Of a stretch of DNA of 35,000 nucleotides, positions 1-33,073 are shown one piece after another. The notes below the pieces were generated by a model that was not told the DNA's origin, did no database searches, and was given only the letters and a program-made list of their open reading frames with translations. The stretch comes from Sphaeroforma sirkka. Lineage: Eukaryota; Opisthokonta; Ichthyosporea; Ichthyophonida. The first letter of the stretch is position 1. Every line of letters starts with the position of its first letter. Made by a program: the position numbers and the translations under genes. The stretch covers positions 247,501 to 282,500 of the forward strand of contig LUCW03000016.1 in the NCBI GenBank assembly GCA_001586965.3. The letters run 5' to 3'.

Positions 1-22701
<22,701 letters not shown>

Positions 22702-24080
22702 AGTGCAAATTAGTAGCTTTTAAGATGATAAAACTGTATAACTATTGGTATCGCTGAGTCTAGATTTGAGGTCTTTGTGTGTAGAGAGTATAACAGTTAT
22801 TCGAGTGTGTCCACAAGTTGATATATGTGTTTTATGAGTGAATACAGAGTATAAGTTAAGTGCGAATTGTAGCAAGGGATTCGGCAGTAAAGCACGTCGT
22901 ATGGAATTCAACAAGCGAGCACATTCACTGCCAGGTACAACGTATACTTTCTGATGCGTCTGTGTTGATATATCCAATACACAGACTGTCTTCTTACAAA
23001 CTTGAAACTAACCGTGTGTTTATAGTAAGGTTAACGCGTATATATGAGGGTATTATATCAGCAACCGCAGTCCTTTATTTATTGATTGATTGATTTGATT
23101 ACAATACATACTTGCGTGATGCTTTGACTGAGTAAATCGTGAGAGCTCTGGAGTGCTGATGCCTGAAAGTCTGACAGCCTGGCAGCCTGACACTTCTGCA
23201 GTTCGTTTCCCGTTAAAACGGTCAACATCAATCGTTTCTGCGTTTTAAAGTTAAAACGTTCATGACATTTGATAGTAAATAACATGACCATCGGGATTTC
23301 AACGGAGTGGCATACTCGCGGCTCGACTGCTCGAGCGAGTAGTTTATCTTGTTTACGTTAAACGTATAAATACTTATTTTTTCATAAAATCATTTGTTTG
23401 CGTTTACATCCAAATGGTCCAATACTAAATAAGACTACTGCTGACCCGCGAAAACTAAATATTGCCATATATGGCAATGGGTGTTTAAAAAACAAAAAGC
23501 CAGCCTGCCATTTGTGACTTCACTTCCCCCGTTCCTGTCCCACACTGTGACTAAGGTCTGAGAGTTTGAGGTTTGCAAACTCGTTTCGAAACGCGGACGA
23601 GAGAGAATGCTAAAACCAAGAAGGGGTTAACGACCTATACTGTATGTAGCTAAAAATACAAAAATACATATAATACTGCGTACTTTGAGAAAACCAAAAC
23701 AATCAGATGTTGTCGATTTTCTGGAAACAAATATACCAGTCTTTGAACAAAAAAAATATTAAAAATTTAGAAAAGAATGTCAACAACTATTTATTATGTA
23801 AATATCATAGTTTTTAAAAAAACATTTTTTAAAAACAAATGTATTTAGTAGCCTTTGTTTGATTTCAGAAGGCTGCTTGGTTTTTGATTCTTTTCTTCAA
23901 AACAAAACGCACAAGAACACAAAACAACTACATCAACAGTATATTTTTTTTTCCAATCTCAATTAAAATTTTAGTGACAGGCATCCTATAGACAAAGTCA
24001 TTTGTCCCTTTTAGTTTTTTCCACAAAATTTCCATACATATTTCAATACTTGTCCATTCTCGTGTATTTTACAGTCAAAA
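22702..24080. other. intergenic stretch upstream of the helicase gene, no gene seen
   Basis: AT-rich, with scattered A/T homopolymers and repeats of a GTTTACGTTAAACG-type word near 23355. No TATA box or initiator can be assigned with confidence. ORFs here are short and have no recognisable features. Confidence 0.5.
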
Positions 24081-24177
24081 TGTCAAACCTCTTTATTGGT
24101 CCACAGTCTGTTTTGGGCAGAAACTGGACACTTAGGTAGATATCCTTGGACCAGGACCGACCCTAGTCACCCTACCC

Positions 24178-24478
24178 AGCCCATAGGAGTCTCTCTAGAC
24201 TCTAGAGAGGTCTCAGACTTGTCTGTCCTACCCATCCGCCCAATTTTGGGCGGGTCTTCGCACAGCGGATTTTGCTTCTTAGATGCTAGTTCTCGTCTGT
24301 TTTCCATTGCCAATCACATTTTAGGAACAATTATTCAAAAACCCTCAGCGGTCCGTATCCATAAAATGAAACCCCTATGGATGAGGCCCAAAAGGGATGA
24401 GACAGCAGCCCAATTGGGCGGAGAACAAGTAGGATAGACAAGTCTAGACTCTAGAGAAGACACCAATGGAGTTCTGTA
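24178..24478. mobile_element. MITE-like element with imperfect inverted ends
   Basis: The left arm (CCATAGG, GTCT, TCTAGACTCTAGAGAG, CAGACTTGTCTGTCCTAC, CCGCCCAATT) is matched in inverted order by the right arm (AATTGGGCGG, GTAGGATAGACAAGTCTAGA, AGACACCAATGG). The ORF at 24096-24437 spans it and is not credible as a gene. Confidence 0.65.
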
Positions 24479-24559
24479 GCTACACATCTCTAAAAAGATG
24501 TTCTTGATCAGTGTCGAATGCTCTCTCCTCTCTTGAGAGTCGATTTACTCTATTTACAT

Positions 24560-24612
24560 TTTACACTCTACACTCTACAGTCTACAGTCTACACTCTACA
24601 CTCTATAGACTA
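24560..24612. repeat. ACTCTAC/AGTCTAC heptamer array
   Basis: About seven 7-bp units, related to single TCTATACTC words near 24975-24990. Confidence 0.8.
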
Positions 24613-24639
24613 TACACTCTCGACCTAACGTCAAAAGGT

Positions 24640-25245
24640 TTTACGTTAAACCGTTATAAAAAAATGAAAAAATACTATTAACGTTCAACTTTTATATCGT
24701 ATATACAACAACCGATACTGTTTTGGTGCAGCTTTCTAGGTCATATATTATGTCCTAAAATTGTAAAAATATATGTAAATGTGTCTGTTTTGTTGGTTAT
24801 AGGTGCAGTTCTGAGGTGCAAGATCCACGATTTCGACCATACAATATTGAGTTTATAGAAGTTAAATAGTTTATAAATTGAAAGAATAACGGTAAACGTT
24901 TACTTATAGCTACACTACGTTGATTTGACGTTAGCTCTCGACAATTTTATACTTTATATATAAAGTAACTCTAGTCTATACTCTATACTCTATTGTGGAA
25001 GTACTACGAGTCTACGACTATCCTCAAACCGTGTTCCGTTAAAACTTTTATAAATGGAAAAAATATACGTTTCCGTTCAACTTTAATTTCATTTGCGGTC
25101 CTTTGTATGCTCATAGGTACAATTTACGGGTCTAAATGTTTAAGTGTGTACCATGCTCACGATACGAATCAGTCCTATAAAAGAGCTATAACCGTTGTAA
25201 CGTTTTATAATTGAACAAATATGCGTTTACGTTCAACCTCTATCC
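24640..25245. repeat. four diverged copies of a roughly 60-bp unit
   Basis: Copies at about 24645, 24861, 25038 and 25191 share CGTTAAA/GTTAAA, TTTATAAAnTGAAA, AATAnnCG and ACGTTCAAC. Spacing is irregular (about 216, 177 and 153 bp). Confidence 0.6.
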
Positions 25246-26130
25246 CGTACCCCCATATTGTTATGAGCTTAGGTCTACGACTCTACGACTACGTACTATT
25301 TAAAAAAAGGAAGTAAAAGTGTCCGACAGACCAAAGACACCCAGGGAATAGGGACATTTTGATACATTTGTGTTGCTTTTCTCCTTTTTTTTTAAAAACA
25401 AACCAAAAACAAGCAATATTTTTTTTTGGGTTTTTAGTATATTATTTTAACATCATTTCTTTCCCTTCCTCTTCTCTCCTTTTTAAAAACAAAAGAGTAA
25501 AGCCTTTTTTCTATCCTTGGATATTATATTTCTATAAAAGCTCTGGAACATCGGACAAGGGTGAATCGAAAAGGCGCATTTTAAAAGATCATCACCCTAA
25601 TAAACTAAAAAGGTCGCATTTATAACCAGAATGAAACATGGTATCCAGTTGATTGCTGATACAGAATCAAGACGGATTTCTAAACTTGTCATATTTCTAG
25701 AGAGTAGATGCTACCAAAATGTAAAATTTTATACGATAATGCACAAATTGCAAATTGAGTAATTGACAGATGCAAAAAGGTACAACTGTTGTTGCAAATA
25801 TTTTTTTCAATGGGTTTTTTTGAAACAATAATTTTTAAAAAGTTATAATTTTGTTGTTGTACTTTTGTATTATTTCTTTTAGTATATAAAAAACATAAAG
25901 CCAATCCCAAAATTTGTGCGATCACACAATTGAATATTTAAATTTCAATTCGACTTCCAATGTTCCAGAGAGTCGTGCGGAGTGACCTACCATATTATTA
26001 CGAAAATAAATTAAGTAAAATAATTGCCGTAATTTTTGTAAGAAATACGTATTAAGGCACATTCCTGAATTTGAAAATTTAAGATTTATGCATGGTGAGC
26101 AAATTGAGAATTGGGAATTATGAAGTATGC
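25246..26130. other. intergenic AT-rich stretch, no gene seen
   Basis: Dominated by A/T homopolymers, including two TTTTTAAAAACAAA words near 25385 and 25480. No supported ORF. Confidence 0.5.
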
Positions 26131-26133
26131 AGC

Positions 26134-27278
26134 GCAATTTTGGGCCATTAAGAAATATTCTATTTCTTAATTAAGAAAGAAGGATTAAGGCAGGTTATAG
26201 ACTTAATAAGAATCGTGTATGATATCTTATTAAAATTTTTAAGAATTATTAATATTCATGTATACCGATATCTGAAGAAATTTTAAGAACCGGTACTTAT
26301 TTTTATAGCATGTGAGGGACTAGGTCTCAAGGCAAAGTCTATTACTATAACATGCAATTGTTTTCTCAGTACAAACTTTTATTTATATAGGGGTTGTGCA
26401 TTGGGCGTAGAAGTGTAGAAGTGAATGCAAGTATGGCGGAGAAAAGTGACGGCACTGGGCGAACAACAGCTACCGATACTGACACCATTACCCCCTCTGA
26501 AAAGAGTGTGCGAAAATCAGATAATGTGCGATCCTCTATCAAGAGGATGCAGCCGATTAACATTGATGCTATTGACGATGCAAGCCAGTATAGTTGTTTG
26601 AAACTTTATCGAGGGATAACAAAAGAACAAAAACTAAATTTCGCAGCCACAAAGTTTAAAGTTGACGATGACGATTGCAACAAAGCTACCTGCAGGTATT
26701 GCGACAACACTAAAACTTACTCATGGAATCGCAAGAATGCGAATAATGCTATAATACATTATGAGAAGAAGCACGCCAAACAATGGTACGACGATGTAGA
26801 AAGATTTCGTCCACTGGCCATGCTATAATCTTGTCCTACTTGTTCGTTGTGAATAGTTATTGATGATTTATACTGAGCACAGCTTTGAAGTTGTGGTCTG
26901 TTAAAGTTGTATTTTAGTATGTATTTAATTATTTATTCGTAGTGGTAAGATCTTCATCACATGTGTAGTCGTGTACACAAGCGCCAAATAATATTTTTTA
27001 AGAAATATGAATGTTATCTCACTTAATACGTCGTTCATTATTAAGAAATTATCTTGAAACAAAAATTGGCTTAATTAAGAAATAGGAAGTACGCATGAGG
27101 AATTTATTATTAAGTACCACCGCTTTGACACGATTAGTATCTTATTCTTAATTAATAATCACGTAGCGAAAAAAATAGGTTTAAGTTTTGGATTCTGCCG
27201 ATTTTGGGTAAAGGGTTAATAGGAATTGGGTTCAGATTCTTAATTAAGAAAAAAGAATCATGTGCTTTCCCAAAATGC
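26134..27278. mobile_element. candidate small DNA transposon with BED-finger ORF
   Basis: The left end GCAATTTTGGG, followed by TTCTATTTCTTAATTAAGAA, is mirrored at the right end (TTCTTAATTAAGAA, then CCCAAAATGC read outward). About ten TTAAGAA words in both orientations cluster near the two ends, as subterminal repeats do in hAT-type elements. The only ORF is the BED protein at 26433; no transposase core is present. No clear target duplication. Confidence 0.5.
26433..26828 (+). CDS. small BED-type zinc finger protein
   Basis: A 131-residue protein beginning MAEKSDGTG at the first in-frame ATG. The first 50 residues are Ser/Thr/Asp-rich. A single zinc finger follows: C87-x2-C90 (CRYC) and H109-x4-H114 (HYEKKH), with a leading FKVDDDDCNKA stretch, the layout of BED fingers. 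BED fingers bind DNA and are typical of hAT-family transposases and of genes taken from them. Here the protein stops right after the finger, so it would be a finger without a catalytic domain. It sits between inverted repeats (26134-27278), which argues for a transposon origin, either a non-autonomous element or a captured fragment. The BED call rests on ligand spacing only; another C2H2-like finger is possible. No intron signals seen. Confidence 0.55.
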   Translation: MAEKSDGTGRTTATDTDTITPSEKSVRKSDNVRSSIKRMQPINIDAIDDASQYSCLKLYRGITKEQKLNFAATKFKVDDDDCNKATCRYCDNTKTYSWNRKNANNAIIHYEKKHAKQWYDDVERFRPLAML

Positions 27279-28305
27279 AATAAGAAAACGTACAGATCGT
27301 TACATAATAATGACATGGTAGCTCACACTGCGGACTGGTCGAAGTCTTTGGGGTTGTTTGCGAAGTACTACGAACACATGGCTTGTTTTGTTTGTTTGTT
27401 TGTTTTTAAAAAACAAACACAAAACAAAAGCAAGACCGGAAACCGAAAACAGTCCCCGAATATGAATTTAAAAAAAAAATCGAAGTTCCCTTCATATTCT
27501 CAAATTCTTAATACCCGCCCTTGAGTCAGTCGCAGGGCAGGCCCTCAGGCCTCAGCCTACATCGGCTCTCGCAATTTCTGTATTACGTATATACAAGTGT
27601 ATACACCAGAATAAATAACAATAGAGGTCACATAACGTTTATTTTGACAGAAATGTGCGGGCTGGTTTTTGGATAATTCGTGACCGCCTCAAAAAATGTA
27701 CGTATTTGAAAACCCGAAGGACTATATTTAAGATAAACTTTAAACGCAAACGTATTTTCCGTTTTAACGCAAACCGTAATCAGGCTAACGGCCAGCCCTC
27801 ATGTCCCTTGTACATCTATTTTACACTACCGCACTACCGCACTTTAACACCACGCACGGGGGGGGAAAGGTCTAAAACTCTAAATACGCGCAAACACAGC
27901 CTTTCTTTTGTTTTGGTTTTACAATAAAAAAAACAAAAACAAATATAAAAATTATGGACAGAGCTATGCTTTTTTATTTTTTATAAATAGTTCGTTATTA
28001 TCGTATAAATAAATATTTTTAGCCTTCTATTAACCTCTCGTCGCATATTTCTTGTTCTTGATTTTTGTTTTTTGTTTTTTGTTATTTTAAAAAAAGAAAA
28101 AACATACAAATAATCGAACAAACCATAGCGGCATAGCCCTCTCTAATAAAAAACAAAACAGGGCTGCGCTAACTGAAATTGAGAAACACTATGGAAATCC
28201 GAGTGCTTTCTACACGGAAAAGGATTGGATCGGATTGGAGTTTTGGACATAAAATGTTCAGTCAGAGACTCAGGGTACAATTGAGCTCAAGAGACCTAAG
28301 ACATA

Positions 28306-28959
28306 GAACCTCTTTAAATGTCCAGAGTTTTTTTTGGGCCGACCCATATGTGAGTCAAGCCCTTTCGGGGGCCGGTCCATCTGCCTGCCCCTCCTCGGGC
28401 CGGCACTTCTAAAGTCTGAACACGTTCGTTATTATATTTATATGTACCTGTGTGCGTCAACATTTTAAGCTTAGCTTGTATAAATATCTAATAAATATAT
28501 ACACTACTATTTATTCATTTGTGATGGAAGACACTTCGAGTGATTGTTGTTGTGTGAAAGTGAAATGCACGATTACGCAACCAACGTCAGGTGCCCACAA
28601 GTGTGCTAGTTGCGACCGCAATATGCATGCAATATGCGGTGTGCACATTGGCGAAGGGTATGGCTCAATGGGTTACTGCTTGTCTGCAGATAAATGTCAG
28701 GCACCAGATTATCGTGGTGATTCTTTATTCTACAATGGCACACCGACTAAGCCAGACAACTCGACACAAACTGTATCTGTAGCGATCGAGCCAGACAAAA
28801 AACAACACAGACTACTGAATAGTTAGTGCCCTTGATAGCTCCGTATCTGTCCCAAATTCAGTCCCTGAACCTGGTAGGGTGAACCTGACCATGGAGTGTC
28901 TACCTCTTTATATGTCCAAAATTTTGCTAAGAACAGGAGCTGGACATATAAAGAGGTTC
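28306..28959. mobile_element. candidate short element bounded by inverted 20-mers
   Basis: A 20-mer reading GAACCTCTTTAAATGTCCAG at 28306-28325 recurs inverted at 28940-28959 with one mismatch. The 100-aa zinc-motif ORF lies between. A further direct copy (28903-28918) makes a perfect 16-bp hairpin with the right end, and a looser copy is at 24088. Confidence 0.5.
28524..28826 (+). CDS. small Cys/His protein with CxxC...MHxxCG motif
   Basis: A 100-residue ORF starting MEDTSSDCCC. The core is KCASCDRNMHAICG followed by HIGEGYGSMGYC and C later (ADKC). Cys-x2-Cys, Met-His-x2-Cys and the later Cys pair could bind two zinc ions in a PHD- or RING-like way. I recall similar CxxC..HAICG..GEGYG text in small proteins linked to transposons, but I cannot name a family. 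The C-terminal third is polar and unstructured. Its position between inverted 20-mers suggests a mobile-element origin. It could also be a chance ORF, though the ordered Cys/His spacing argues against that. Confidence 0.45.
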   Translation: MEDTSSDCCCVKVKCTITQPTSGAHKCASCDRNMHAICGVHIGEGYGSMGYCLSADKCQAPDYRGDSLFYNGTPTKPDNSTQTVSVAIEPDKKQHRLLNS

Positions 28960-30298
28960 GACTGATGGTTCAAATTGGAATCTATATAGGATCTTTGGAT
29001 AACTATATAGGTATACCAGACAAATGAGAGGAACGCTCAAAATTCATATTTGACCCTGATCGCAAACCCTATACCCAAAATAAATAGGTCCAAGAAGGGT
29101 AACTTGACAAATCAACCTTTTTGGGCGATTGATTGTTCATGGGTTTTTTTTTCAGTTATTCACAAATAATTAAATTTTGCTCTCTCAATTTTATGCTTTT
29201 AGTTTCTACTGCACACTACGTCCACGATCATATTCAGTGTCTGACTCTCAGTCTAACAGACATTCAGACAATCAGGCTGTCCGCTGTAAGTCTCTTTTTG
29301 TTCCCTCTCTCTTTCTCTCTATCAATTTACTATTTTACTTTAGTCGAGAGTAGAGAGTAGATACGAGTAGAGAGCGAGAGAGAGAGAGAGTAAATATTAT
29401 ATTTGTTGTTATTTTCGTGAAAATGGGTTTTTTAATTTTTCTATATATGTACTGTAGTCTGTATGAAAGACAATAGTCTTTCAAATTTAATCCAATAAAC
29501 CCGGGCCCCCGGGTTGCCGCTGATCGGCTCCCAGCAGGACCCAGCCTCAGTACCTCAGCGCCTCATCCGATTGACCGAATCCCGAATCCCCTTGACTCCC
29601 CCACGACTGGCGAGTCAGAAATATATACTGAGAAGGATGAGAATTTTTTTTACATTTCTTCATTTTTTTCTTTCTCTTTTTCTTAAAACAATACTCTGAT
29701 TGTTCTCCCAGAGAGTAAATACAAGGCGTGACCTGCTCTCGAGTGTAAAAAATTTGTTTATTTGTTTTTCTCATGTTTTTTTTATGCAAAAACAAAACAG
29801 CTATTTTTTATACCTGCTGGGCTCTGCTGCTGGGTGACAGACTTAACAGGTCTTAGACTCTGGAGGCTGGAGCATGGACTTTCGAGCCTGTGTCCCTTGC
29901 CCCTGGGCCTGGGCCCTAAGGCCCGGGCCCTGTGGAGCCTGGAACCTCTCTCTATGTACTCGAGTAGTAGGGAGAACCTCAGAAAGTAAATCATAAAATC
30001 TGACACCAATATTCCTAATAATATTGAATAAGTACGAAAAGGATAGATACACGCGAACTCGCAGTGGTAACGAGTTAGACGATCAAGCGTGATGTGCTAA
30101 TGAGTTCGAGAAGCTCGTTGCCAACTGTTATTGATTGTAATCTATTAGTAGTAACAACGCCTACTTTGGAGGCGGTGTTCGGATTTGGTTTGGGGATCTC
30201 AATAGTCACACCTTTTGAACAAAACTACGAGCATAGTTCGTACACATAGCATTTAAAACTTGTCACTTTTAGGAGAAATTCAGATATACAATACAAAT
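28960..30298. other. intergenic stretch upstream of the GATA-factor gene
   Basis: Contains a GA-rich run (29345-29393), a CCCGGGCCCCCGGG palindrome near 29500, a second GC palindrome around 29905-29930, and poly-T tracts. A sequence TTTTAG at 30266-30271 before GAGAAATTC could be the acceptor of a 5' UTR intron. No other gene seen. Confidence 0.45.
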
Positions 30299-31998
30299 AT
30301 GGCAGCATTCTTTGAAGGAGAACAGATTCCTAGCGTATCAAGGCGAAGGCATTCTGCATTACCCGAGACAATTGCAGAGGGCTATGCACGTGCGTGCTCC
30401 ATGCAGGCTGAGGCCAATTCAGTGTATGAATTCGAAGACCTATTCGAAACTTTTAATAGTAGTCGAGCACAAAATATGCAAACCACTTCTACAAATGAAG
30501 CAGATAGGACTAGTAGTATGAATGGTAACGTTGTGAGTGGTAACGGTATGCAAATACCTTTCAGCGGGTTGTTAAACATAGGTGCGTGCGGCGGTGATTT
30601 AGGTGGAGACGATAGCGTTTCCAATAACCAGATGGGGTCGCAACGTTCAGGGTTTGGAGATTTCGGCACTGATAGGAGACTAGCGATGGCAACGCCAAAT
30701 GAGAATTTGAGCTCAGTCGCAACTAGAGGTGCTCGGCGCGGGACTGTTAGCGGGTGTACTGGTTTCGATTTCAGTCGCAGGGAGGGGTTCAATTCTAGTG
30801 TGAATCTAAATAGTAACGAAGCGCTGTTTCAAAATCAGAACGATGGTTTGGGGTACAATCGCCAAGCGCAGCTATATGAGAATCATCACGATGCAAATGG
30901 GTACCCACTGCGAACCTCTTTGTCTATTGGAAGCTCTGGCGCCCAATTCAGCGGTTTGCACCAGCTTTCTAGTCTCAATATGAACAATAACTTCGGGATT
31001 GAAAACAGCAGCAATGATACTAACAGCAATACCTTTACCAATCACAACAACAGAAACAACAATCAGCAAAATAATAGCATTGGCAATAACAACAATATCA
31101 ACAAAAACGGAAGTAGCCAAGGAAGCAGCGTCAACGGAGACTATATGAATAGTAAAGCGAATAGTCATCATAGTATGAATAATTTGAGTCCGAATTCGAA
31201 CTGGATGAATGGATCAAATGTTGTCAACTATAATATCACCCAAAGCAATCACAGTGCCAAGGTTGATCCTGAGATGAAATATACTGGAGTCGGCTTAGAT
31301 ATATTTTCACCGCCTTTAATAGACAGTAAATCATTAGAGGCGGGGTTGGGTGTGACAGACGAGCAGATGGAGATGTATGTGTCAGAGGCTCGAAAGATCA
31401 AAGAGCAACAACAACAACAGCTAGACAAGATCGCGGCAGCTAGAACAATGTCAAGAGAATCTCAACAACACTCGAATCAAGGTGATTTTGATTGCTACAA
31501 TAGTGGGGGTTTGTTGAACGGAATGGATAAGCAGATACCCGCCAAAAAAGAGGTTGTTGGCGGTCCATCAGCAGCATACTTGAACAGGCGGCGGCATTCT
31601 GCTGCTCCCGTGCTGTTGAGTGGGAATCTCGTGAATGTTCCCTCGCGCTCTAACGGTTTAGATCTGTATAGTGTGAACGAAAGTAGTGGCCTTAATACGT
31701 TGCAGCAGCAATTACTTTTGAACTCGCTACGGCAGCATCACGAGCGGGCACAGAACTTCGATAACTATCAGGATGATGGCATGCAAGGGACCAGCAACAG
31801 GCTCTCTTGGAACGGTGTGAACATGGGAGGCGCAGGGCAGCAGGGAAATAACTTCAACACGAATAGTAATGAGAATCTAAGTATTGGCGATACGCTAGCA
31901 TGGCTGGAAGCTTCCGAGGGGTTGGATAGCGCTTCATCGGCTGCCGCGGGCATGTCCCGTTTGCACTTGAGCTATGACAATATGAATGGCGCTTTTGG
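30299..31998 (+). CDS. GATA-factor exon 1
   Basis: A 1,700-nt exon ending at TTTGG/GTAGGT (phase 2). It encodes the low-complexity Asn/Ser/Gly body and both RRRHS motifs. In-frame TTG upstream at 30260 is not a likely start. A Trp-containing helix ([13 protein letters not shown]) near residue 535 could be an activation or contact motif (inference). Confidence 0.88.
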
Positions 31999-32689
31999 GT
32001 AGGTTGTGTATGACTTGTTATCTATAGCCGATATATTTGTTGTGTTTGACTTGTTATCTCTAGCCGATATATTTGTTGTGCTTGACTTGTTAGTTATCTC
32101 TAGCCGATATATTTGTTGTTTGACTTGTTGTCTCTGGCCGATATATTTGTTGTGTTTGACTTGTTATCTCTAGCCGATATATTTTTATGGCTTCCATGTA
32201 CAGTATGCCAAATTCTAGCAATCTCAAAAGATTGTGGATTTGTGAATTTCGCTTGCCAAGTCGGTTTAGGGGATAGGCGGTTGAGGAAATCTCAATGCAC
32301 GTGGTAAAATAGAACGCACACCAGAGGGACGTGTCAAACTCATGCTGTCCTTCACAATATACTATCACAGAGCGTCGCCTAGTTATTATAGTGATGGAAT
32401 GTCGAATGCGAATGTAAGGAGTGCATCGCCAGCTGGGGATATTATGGGGCATACTTCGGGAAACTATATGTCAGCACAAAGACATGGCGACGAAAGGACG
32501 TCTCCTACAGATAGCTTGCCCTCGGGAATGTCAGCCAGTAGACGGATGAGTCTCCCTTACATTAAGTATGCAATCGACGTTGTATATTTTTACTAGAAAC
32601 TTGTGTGGTCTCCTTTACCTCTGAGATCGTTGATTCAGTCCTCATTTGGTCACCCTAAAAATTCTCTCGCCACACAAACTCTCTATCTC

Positions 32690-32746
<57 letters not shown>

Positions 32747-32812
32747 TATCTATAGATATACTTATATATATATGTGTATATATACACATATTTATAAATA
32801 TATACAACATAT

Positions 32813-32866
<54 letters not shown>

Positions 32867-33023
32867 GTATATGTATATGTGTATGTGTATGTATTTACTT
32901 ATTTGTATTTATATATTTTTGTGTGAGTGTCTGGGTGTGTGTGGGTGTGTGTGGGTGGGTGGGTGTGGGTGTATTGTAGAAATACCGAAACGCAGAATTA
33001 TATAAATAGAAATGTCTATATAG

Positions 33024-33073
<50 letters not shown>

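Noticed and set aside
24096..24437. Plus-strand 113-aa ORF
   Set aside because: It spans an inverted-repeat element and has no domain or splice support.
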